Shown here piece after piece: positions 1 through 6,638 of a stretch of 14,146 nucleotides of DNA. The position numbers were made by a program, and so were the translations under genes. This DNA comes from Bacteroidota bacterium (lineage in GTDB: Bacteria > Bacteroidota > Bacteroidia > SpSt-205 > S141-50). Location of the stretch: NCBI GenBank assembly GCA_015490695.1, contig WFXK01000316.1, forward strand, positions 1 to 14,146, in the 5' to 3' direction. The notes below the pieces were generated by a model. The model was given only the letters and a program-made list of their open reading frames with translations, was not told where the DNA came from and ran no database searches. Each line of letters starts with the position of its first letter. Positions within the stretch are counted from its first letter, which is position 1.

Positions 1-1
1 A

Positions 2-2890
2 CAACAATACAAAACAAAAGCCCTGCAACTGATTGCCCTGCAATATAATCGTGTCCAAACCCAACTCCAGCAATGTACACAACAACTTCAGCAAACACAA
101 AACCAATGGAAAGAAAAAAAATATTTGTTAGGAAGCGAAGAGAATCAATTACAAATTTACCAAACTCAAATCGCTACCATAGAAAACCAACTTAAGCAAC
201 TGCAAACACAACTGCAACAAACCGATGATGCATTGCTCCAATGGGAACGCAAGAAAAACGACTCGGAAGCCCAGAAAAAAATCCTTGAAAATGAACTACA
301 ACGACTGCAATCTCAATTGAAAAACAAATCCTACCAACATGCAGAACAACAAAAACAAATCTCCCTCATACAAAAAGAAATTCAAGAAAAACAAAAGGCA
401 TTAAATCAACTTATAACAGAAAAACAAACCATGCTATTGCAACAACAAAGTATAGAAAAGCAATACCAACAAATCACGCAACAAATAACGCGATTACAAA
501 AACAGCTACAGCAGGCTATTCAGAAAAAAACCGCTTTACAGACCCGCAGTCAAACCCATGAGCAAATGCTGCAAAAGTTGGTTGTACAACAGAAGAACTA
601 TCAAAAGGAAATCACAAGGATAACGCAGCAATTACAGGAGCTAAAAAATCAAAAAGCACAACTTGAAGAGGAAAAACAGCTACGAATAGAGCAAAGAAAA
701 AAACTACAAAATGAAATTACCCATTATCAACGACAGCGGGCTTCCGTGGAAGCAGAAATGAAAAAGGTTCAAAAACAGCTGCAAGAGACTTACCATCAAA
801 TGCGCTCTTTGGAGCAAACCTACAACATGCTTTACAAAATCTACAAACAAATGGAGGGAGTATCTAAAACTACAAAAGCATTGAAAAAATCCTTGTTTAA
901 GGATGTTGCCCTGGTTTCTGAGGTATTTTATACGGAGTCACCTTACAGAAAAGCCTTAGAGCGGTTTTTACAACCTTGGTTAGAAGCTTTTATTTTGCCT
1001 TCGGCATCTTTATTACCTGCTTTATTGCAGTGGTTAGATGAGAAAGAGGGGAGTGCGCAAGTGTTTATTCTTCCGTGGTTGCCTGAGGTTCAAGCGATAG
1101 AAGTGGAAAACTTTCCTCGGCTTTATGATGTAGTACAGTATGAGCCTCGTTATGAGCCGCTGGCTCGCTACCTTTATTTAAATACTTTCATCATAGAGGG
1201 CGAAGCGCCACCTGCCCACCTCCCTGTAAACTGGGTAGAAGCCCAAGGACGATGGTGCAGCTACCAAGGATGGCTCCACTGCGGTAGCATCTCCCTATTA
1301 GACGGCAAACGCATCGGAATCCCTATTCAACTAAAAACAATCAAACAACAACTACAAAACATAGCAACAGACGCCAAACACCTTAAAACCCTTTATGAAC
1401 GTCTAAAAAAACAATACCAATCCTTAGATACTGCTACCTTAGAACAACAACTAAGAAAAACCCAAAAACAAATCCATCACTGTGAAAACCAATTACAACA
1501 AATCGCTACCCAACAAAAAACCCTCCATCAATGGATAGAGCAACAACAACAACAACAAACAACCCTCATAGAAGAACAACAACGCATTGAACAAACTCAA
1601 AAAAACTTAAGTACAGAATTAGAACAAATAGAAAACACCATTCAACAACTACAAACCACATTAGCAACGCTACAAGAACAAAACAGCACCATCTCCCAAC
1701 AACGACAAAACATGCAATCGCAGTTAAATCAATTAGAAGTAGCGATTGTACAACGAAGAACCCACTTAAAACACCTGGGAACTACTTTAAAACAACTCCA
1801 AGACCAATGGCAACGCTCCCAACGAAGCTGGCAAAAAGCAAAAGAACAAATCCCTATACTACAACAAAAAATTAAAAATTTAACCGATGCTATTCAACAA
1901 TACCATGAACAAAGTCAACAACTCCAACAAAAAAGAAGTGAGCTTAAACAAGCCATTCACCATTTAGAAAGTCAAAAAACAGCACTTTTAGAGAAAATTC
2001 ATGGGGTTCGTCAAAAGTTAAAAGCCCTTCGCAAAGAGGAAGAGCGTCTACACAAACAACTACAACGCCTCCAACAAAAACGAACCGATTTACAAATCCA
2101 AAACACCAGCATCGTAGAACGCCTACAAATTGAATTTCAAATGCATTTAGAGGATGAAACCTTCCAATCCTACTTAAATCAGGCTTCGTCTTTGGTATTA
2201 AAGTCGTTAGAGTCTGAGGTTAAAACTTTGAAAGAGCGTTTGGAACAATTTGGAGAAGTGAATTTAGCGGCAATCAAAGCTTATGAAGAGTATAAAGAGC
2301 GTTATGATTTCTTAAAAGCACAAGAAGAGGATTTACTAAAAGCGAAATCGGATTTACTAAAGAGTATGGAGGAGATGGATACCATTGCTAAAGAGCGCTT
2401 TCTTGAGGCTTTGCAAAAAATACGCTTGCATTTCAAAGAGGTCTTCAAAACTTTATTCCATGAAGAGGACGATTGCGATATTATTTTAGAAGATGAGAAA
2501 AATCCGTTAGAAAGCAGGATTTTAATCAAGGCACAGCCTAAGGGGAAACGTCCTTTGACCATAGAGCAGTTATCTGGAGGAGAAAAAACCCTAACAGCTA
2601 TTTCTTTGTTGTTTGCAACCTATTTATACCGTTCAGCGCCCTTCTGTATCTTGGACGAAGTAGATGCTCCCTTAGACGACATCAATGTGGAAAAATTTAA
2701 TCAAATGCTAAGGCGCTTTAGTGATGAGGTACAATTCATTTTAGTTACGCACAATAAGCGGACCATGGCATTTGCCGACAGGCTCTACGGTGTCACAATG
2801 CAAGAACAAGGGGTCTCTTTCGTACTACCAGTAGACCTAAGCGTGTTTTCTGAAAATGGTAATATTAGAAGCGTTTCTTTCGTGCGCTGA
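2..2890 (+). CDS. smc: Chromosome segregation protein SMC, 5'-truncated by the window edge
   Basis: This is an ATP-driven condensin-type protein that organises and helps segregate the chromosome, normally as a homodimer with ScpA/ScpB. The frame is open from base 2, so 962 residues are present and the N-terminal head with Walker A (roughly 190 residues by comparison with the family) lies outside the window; the first residues (QQYKTKALQL) match the start of the SMC N-terminal arm. In order one sees a long coiled coil (to about nt 840), a hinge domain (about nt 850-1320), a second coiled coil (about 1320-2200), then the C-terminal head with signature LSGGEK (2570-2587), Walker B FCILDEVD (2642-2665), the D-loop APLDD, and VTHNK. 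The arms are strikingly glutamine-rich, including a run of six CAA codons at 1541-1558. The last 26 bp overlap the convergent permease gene. Family assignment is firm. Confidence 0.95.
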   Translation, partial: QQYKTKALQLIALQYNRVQTQLQQCTQQLQQTQNQWKEKKYLLGSEENQLQIYQTQIATIENQLKQLQTQLQQTDDALLQWERKKNDSEAQKKILENELQRLQSQLKNKSYQHAEQQKQISLIQKEIQEKQKALNQLITEKQTMLLQQQSIEKQYQQITQQITRLQKQLQQAIQKKTALQTRSQTHEQMLQKLVVQQKNYQKEITRITQQLQELKNQKAQLEEEKQLRIEQRKKLQNEITHYQRQRASVEAEMKKVQKQLQETYHQMRSLEQTYNMLYKIYKQMEGVSKTTKALKKSLFKDVALVSEVFYTESPYRKALERFLQPWLEAFILPSASLLPALLQWLDEKEGSAQVFILPWLPEVQAIEVENFPRLYDVVQYEPRYEPLARYLYLNTFIIEGEAPPAHLPVNWVEAQGRWCSYQGWLHCGSISLLDGKRIGIPIQLKTIKQQLQNIATDAKHLKTLYERLKKQYQSLDTATLEQQLRKTQKQIHHCENQLQQIATQQKTLHQWIEQQQQQQTTLIEEQQRIEQTQKNLSTELEQIENTIQQLQTTLATLQEQNSTISQQRQNMQSQLNQLEVAIVQRRTHLKHLGTTLKQLQDQWQRSQRSWQKAKEQIPILQQKIKNLTDAIQQYHEQSQQLQQKRSELKQAIHHLESQKTALLEKIHGVRQKLKALRKEEERLHKQLQRLQQKRTDLQIQNTSIVERLQIEFQMHLEDETFQSYLNQASSLVLKSLESEVKTLKERLEQFGEVNLAAIKAYEEYKERYDFLKAQEEDLLKAKSDLLKSMEEMDTIAKERFLEALQKIRLHFKEVFKTLFHEEDDCDIILEDEKNPLESRILIKAQPKGKRPLTIEQLSGGEKTLTAISLLFATYLYRSAPFCILDEVDAPLDDINVEKFNQMLRRFSDEVQFILVTHNKRTMAFADRLYGVTMQEQGVSFVLPVDLSVFSENGNIRSVSFVR

Positions 2891-3836
2891 AAAAACTTAA
2901 AAGGACCACTAAAGCAATAGCCCCCCCAGGCAACAGCGCTAAATGCCGATACCCCGGTAAAAACAAATAAGGATAGTATTGACTTAACATTTGTCCCCAG
3001 CTGGCAACTTCTGGTGCTACTCCCAACCCTAAGAAGCTTAAACCTGATTCTAATAAAATAGCGACACCTAAGGTTGCGCTGGCAACCACTCGCAGCTCTT
3101 CATGAAGATTAGGCAGCAGATGTTTCCATAAAATCCGCCTTGTTGGCAGCCCTAAGCTTTGCGCAGCTTCAATAAAAGGGCGCTCTTTTAAACTTTGCAC
3201 TTGAGTACGTACAATTCTTGCGCCGTCTATCCAGGTGACCAAAGCAATTGTAAGCACGAGGTTCAGGGTTCCTTTTCCTAAGAGGAAGGCAAGCACCATT
3301 GCCAATAACACTGAGGGGACGCTCCAAAGGGTTGCCATCAGCCACTGGATGAGGTTATCTATCCACCCCCCGTAATAACCCGCAAGAAACCCCAAAAGAG
3401 TACCTAAGCCTACAGCACAAACCATCGCTAACAACCCAATACCAAGGCTTGTCCTTAATCCCAACACTAAACGGCTATAAACATCCCTACCTAAGGCATC
3501 GGTGCCTAACCAAGCAGTAAAAACCCTCTTTTTTACCTGTGGGCAATGGGGAAAAAACAGCAACACACTATCCACAGGCATGACAAACAAGGTGTCTTTC
3601 TTCCACCAATAGCGCCCCTCCTTGCTTAAAACCACTCGTTGCGGCGCTTTTTCCTCCCCCCAAACCAGCGCCCCATAAGAAAAAACCTCCTGCCCTATCT
3701 CCAAATAAGCAATTTTTGTGCCAGGCGGACTTAACCAATAATACTCCCACTGAAAAGCCGCATGCTTATCTCTCAAAGGAATAACAGCATAAGGAAACAC
3801 ACACAACAAAAACAAAATAGCCCAAACAAAACGCAT
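2865..3836 (-). CDS. ABC transporter permease, OppC/DppC type (peptide/nickel family)
   Basis: This is an inner-membrane permease subunit of a binding-protein-dependent ABC importer of the oligopeptide/dipeptide/nickel class; the substrate cannot be told from sequence. The 323-residue protein has an N-terminal membrane helix (about 4-20), then an unusually long hydrophilic stretch (about 21-105), then the OppC-type entry motif LGTDALGRDVYSRL (110-123) and five or so further helices. The EAA loop that docks on the ATPase is clear: EAAQSLGL (223-230) followed by KHLLPN (238-243). Its ATG abuts the TAA of the upstream LysM gene (TAAATG), so the two should be translationally coupled. No partner permease, ATPase or binding protein is encoded here, so the rest of the transporter must lie elsewhere. 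The 3' end overlaps smc by 26 bp on the opposite strand. Confidence 0.9.
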   Translation of the reverse strand: MRFVWAILFLLCVFPYAVIPLRDKHAAFQWEYYWLSPPGTKIAYLEIGQEVFSYGALVWGEEKAPQRVVLSKEGRYWWKKDTLFVMPVDSVLLFFPHCPQVKKRVFTAWLGTDALGRDVYSRLVLGLRTSLGIGLLAMVCAVGLGTLLGFLAGYYGGWIDNLIQWLMATLWSVPSVLLAMVLAFLLGKGTLNLVLTIALVTWIDGARIVRTQVQSLKERPFIEAAQSLGLPTRRILWKHLLPNLHEELRVVASATLGVAILLESGLSFLGLGVAPEVASWGQMLSQYYPYLFLPGYRHLALLPGGAIALVVLLSFFSARKKRF

Positions 3837-4943
3837 TTAACAATCAGGCAAAGGAATGGCTAAGCGTTGACCACTACGAATCGTGCTCCCTTCCAAACGA
3901 TTGATAGTCCTTAAACGCTCTATAGCAATGCCGTAACGTTTAGCAATCCGATATAACGTTTCCCCTTCCTGCACCTCATGCCAACGATAAATCGGCACTT
4001 GTACGGTGTACTCCGCTTCTGTAGAATCTATAACCGTGACTGCTTCTAAAGGAATACAAAACAAGGTGGCTACCTCCTCTAAGGATAAATCCGTCACCCA
4101 ACGCATGTATTGCGTTATAGTATCCTTGGGCATTTGTTGTAATTGGGATAAAATATGTTCTTCCTCGCTCAAAGTGTCTTTTATTGATGCAATGGTGTCG
4201 GCATAGTCAAATAGTAAAGTGTCCATTTGAAAAAGGTTTGTTTTTGTCCATGAAGGATGGTAGACTCTTGCGTACACTAATAAAAGGAGGATTAAGAACA
4301 AAGCGCCATAAGCAACCACAAGGGTGTTATTCGGTGGACGCCATAGCTGTTGCCAAAAACTTTTTTGCTCAGAGGTTTCAAGCCGGTAAGGTTGAGCAAC
4401 CACTATGAAAGCTTCCTTGTTGGGTTTCCAATAAGCACTTCTTTGCACTAAGTCCCGTGCCTTCTCTTTTAAGGTCGTTTCATAGCTTAAGGGTCTACGT
4501 AGCTCCTGAACAGGCACCGCTTCAGAAAGATGCCGATGGAATAATAAAAGCAAAGTGTTGGGCGCAAGCGAAAAGGTCCAAACTTTTTGTTCCCTTTTTC
4601 CAATACGTCTTACAGAAGCTAATCGTCCTTTATCGTATAAATACAATTGATGCTCTGCATTAAGCAGGGCAAAGCCCTGCTGTCCCTGCACCACAACAAT
4701 ACTAAATGCCATGTAAGGACGATAAAACGCTTCAGCGGCATGGTTCAAAATAGCGATGATTCTATCGGCTCGGTGTTGATTATTTAGAAAAGTTTGGCAT
4801 CGCTGTAAAAAGTATTTCACAGCGTGGCGGTCACCATGGGCTAAAAGATAGCACTCGCCAATCAGTACAGAGCAATGTAAGCCCTCAGCGTAAACTTTGC
4901 TATTAGGCGGAAAAAAACTTTCGTAGGCAAAGCCGTTGTTCAC
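3837..4943 (-). CDS. Membrane protein with degenerate PP2C-like N-terminus, one TM helix and C-terminal LysM domain
   Basis: The 368-residue protein starts at GTG; this is the only usual start codon between the in-frame stop at 4995-4997 and the coding body. Residues about 20-186 follow the order of strands of a PPM/PP2C phosphatase: MAFSIVVV (78-85) at the usual GTT site, FALLNAEHQLYLYDKGRL (91-108) where active enzymes have GDSRAYL, LLLLFHRHLS (131-140) where they have a SDGL motif, and NKEAFIVVA (175-183) where they have DNITVVV. The metal-binding aspartates are missing at all of these, so activity is unlikely. Residues about 207-226 form a membrane helix. Residues about 319-364 are a LysM domain (HEVQEGETLYRIAKRYGI), which in other proteins binds peptidoglycan and should sit outside the membrane. 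It heads an operon with the permease. The LysM and TM calls are firm; the PP2C relation is my inference from motif order. Confidence 0.75.
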   Translation of the reverse strand: MNNGFAYESFFPPNSKVYAEGLHCSVLIGECYLLAHGDRHAVKYFLQRCQTFLNNQHRADRIIAILNHAAEAFYRPYMAFSIVVVQGQQGFALLNAEHQLYLYDKGRLASVRRIGKREQKVWTFSLAPNTLLLLFHRHLSEAVPVQELRRPLSYETTLKEKARDLVQRSAYWKPNKEAFIVVAQPYRLETSEQKSFWQQLWRPPNNTLVVAYGALFLILLLLVYARVYHPSWTKTNLFQMDTLLFDYADTIASIKDTLSEEEHILSQLQQMPKDTITQYMRWVTDLSLEEVATLFCIPLEAVTVIDSTEAEYTVQVPIYRWHEVQEGETLYRIAKRYGIAIERLRTINRLEGSTIRSGQRLAIPLPDC

Positions 4944-4965
4944 GTGGTCAAAGTTAGTAATTTTG
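4936..4965 (+). promoter_or_regulatory. Candidate Bacteroidota promoter for the S41 protease operon
   Basis: TAATTTTG at 4958-4965 is an exact match to the TAnnTTTG -7 box of Bacteroidota. A TTG at 4936-4938 lies 19 bp upstream, the usual spacing for the -33 element. The ATG of the protease is at 4973, so transcription would begin almost at the start codon, giving a very short or leaderless message. The match is to a known consensus; no transcription data are available. Confidence 0.5.
4949..4956 (-). promoter_or_regulatory. Candidate -7 box for the LysM/permease operon
   Basis: On the minus strand TAACTTTG is an exact match to TAnnTTTG. It lies 5 bp upstream of the GTG start of the LysM gene and 1 bp from the opposing box at 4958-4965. 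I do not see a clear -33 TTG at the expected distance on this strand, so this call is weaker than the plus-strand one. The same octamer (TAACTTTG) precedes the T9SS cargo gene at 13064-13071. Confidence 0.4.
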
Positions 4966-4972
4966 CCTTCCC

Positions 4973-6601
4973 ATGCGGTCGCTAAAATATAGCCTTATCG
5001 CTACTTTGCTATTGACTGCGGGCGTGATTGTAGGATTCCAACTAAGAGAAACCATAGACGCTCCCCCGCAATACGCAAACCCCATGGAAAAATTTAAAGA
5101 AGTCTTTGACTTTGTCATCTATAACTACTTCAAACCTATTGAAAAAAGCGACTTGGTAGACAAAGCCATCATAGGCATGCTCAATGAATTAGACCCTCAC
5201 AGCTTCTACATCCCCGCTAAGGAAATGAAAGAAATCCAAATCCAAATGCAAGGTTCTTTTGAAGGAATAGGGATAGAGTTCGCTATTGTAGATGATACTT
5301 TATTGGTTGTTGCGCCTTTATCGGGTGGTCCCAGCGAAGCCGTAGGACTAAAAGCAGGCGATAGAATTGTAGAAGTAGATGGAAAAAACATCGCAGGCAT
5401 CGGCATCACTAATAATGACGTTTTTAAACTCCTTCGCGGTCCTAAAGGCACTAAGGTCACGATTAAAGTAAAACGTCCAGGCGTAAAAGAACTCTTAGAA
5501 TTCACCATTATCCGAGATAAAATCCCCGTCTATAGTGTGGATTACAGCTACATGATTAACGATTCTATTGGTTACATTAAAATCACTCGTTTTGCTGAAA
5601 CGACCTTCCGAGAATTCATGCAACATTTACGAAAATTAAAAACACAAGGATTAAAACATTTGATTTTAGATTTACGTAGTAATCCAGGGGGCTATTTAAG
5701 GATGGCAGAACAAATCAGCGATGTGTTTTTATCCGAAGGGAAGATGATTGTTTACACTAAGGGGCGAATTCCTGAGAGCAATCAAGAGTATTTTGCTACA
5801 CCTTTTATCAGCGGTTTTGAACATGGAGGTTTAGTGATTTTAATAGATGAAGGTAGTGCCAGCGCCAGTGAAATCGTTTCGGGTGCCGTTCAAGACTGGG
5901 ACAGAGGACTCATCGTAGGTAGACGCTCCTTCGGAAAAGGATTAGTCCAACATCAAAAGATTTTACGAGATGGTTCGGCTATCCGTATCGTCATCGCCCG
6001 ATACTACACCCCAAGCGGACGATGTATCCAAAAACCCTTTGATAAAAGCACAAAAGCCTATGAACGAGAAATCTGGGAACGCTTCCAACGAGGAGAAGTA
6101 TATGACTCCTCTAAAATCCAAATCCCTGATTCCTTAAAATTTAAAACAAAAGGTGGAAGGATTGTTTATGGTGGTGGTGGTATCATTCCCGATGTGTTTG
6201 TTCCAAGAGATACCAGTGGTACAAGCCCCTATTTAACAAAACTCTTTGTCAAAGGCATCTTCAGAGAATTCGCTATCAAGTACGCAGAACGCCACCCAGA
6301 AATCAAAAACCAATACCAAAACGGTTTTAAATTCGCTAAACAGTTCCAAGTAGATGATAAATTACTAAAAGAATTAACTGCCTTCGCCGAGAAAAAAGGT
6401 GTTCAATTCAATAAAAAAGATTTTGAGCATTCCAAAAAGTACATTGCTATTAACGCTAAAGCGATGATTGGTAGACAATTTTTCCGTGAAGAAGGCTTTT
6501 ATCCTGTCATCCATCAAATAGATAATGAACTACAAAAAGCGATTGAAGTAATGCCTAAAGCGATTGATTTATATCACCAATATTATTTGCAGCATCCATA
6601 A
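4973..6601 (+). CDS. Carboxy-terminal processing protease, S41 family (CtpA/Prc type), with PDZ domain
   Basis: This is a serine protease expected to cleave proteins near their C-termini in the periplasm. The 542 residues begin with an uncleaved or lipid-free signal/anchor (about 6-22), then an N-terminal helical segment with ELDPHSFYI (72-80), a PDZ domain (about 92-180, GIGIEF through the KAGDRIVEVDG loop), and the S41 core (about 190-350). The Ser-Lys dyad is present: Ser297 in GSASASE and Lys322 in FGKGLVQ, with Asp308 between; these keep the 25- and 11-residue spacings of E. coli Prc Ser430/Asp441/Lys455. A C-terminal extension of about 120 residues (420-542) follows the core, as in many Bacteroidota homologues. 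It heads the plus-strand gene run; the ATG at 4973 was chosen because it directly precedes the signal segment and follows the promoter box. Confidence 0.92.
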   Translation: MRSLKYSLIATLLLTAGVIVGFQLRETIDAPPQYANPMEKFKEVFDFVIYNYFKPIEKSDLVDKAIIGMLNELDPHSFYIPAKEMKEIQIQMQGSFEGIGIEFAIVDDTLLVVAPLSGGPSEAVGLKAGDRIVEVDGKNIAGIGITNNDVFKLLRGPKGTKVTIKVKRPGVKELLEFTIIRDKIPVYSVDYSYMINDSIGYIKITRFAETTFREFMQHLRKLKTQGLKHLILDLRSNPGGYLRMAEQISDVFLSEGKMIVYTKGRIPESNQEYFATPFISGFEHGGLVILIDEGSASASEIVSGAVQDWDRGLIVGRRSFGKGLVQHQKILRDGSAIRIVIARYYTPSGRCIQKPFDKSTKAYEREIWERFQRGEVYDSSKIQIPDSLKFKTKGGRIVYGGGGIIPDVFVPRDTSGTSPYLTKLFVKGIFREFAIKYAERHPEIKNQYQNGFKFAKQFQVDDKLLKELTAFAEKKGVQFNKKDFEHSKKYIAINAKAMIGRQFFREEGFYPVIHQIDNELQKAIEVMPKAIDLYHQYYLQHP

Positions 6602-6638
6602 TTAGATTGCTCTTTTTTTGCTTTCTTTGCTTGCGCTT

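Noticed and set aside
4006..4663. Several plus-strand open frames of 66-74 codons opposite the LysM gene.
   Set aside because: They lie antisense to a well-supported coding frame and show no domain or composition of their own.
6618..6638. A TTG start for the RND exporter, adding seven residues upstream of ATG 6639.
   Set aside because: ATG 6639 gives a normal short N-terminus before TM1, and no ribosome binding site favours the TTG.
6602..6638. T-rich stretch after the protease stop as a terminator.
   Set aside because: No GC-rich stem precedes the T run, and the next gene appears to be co-transcribed.
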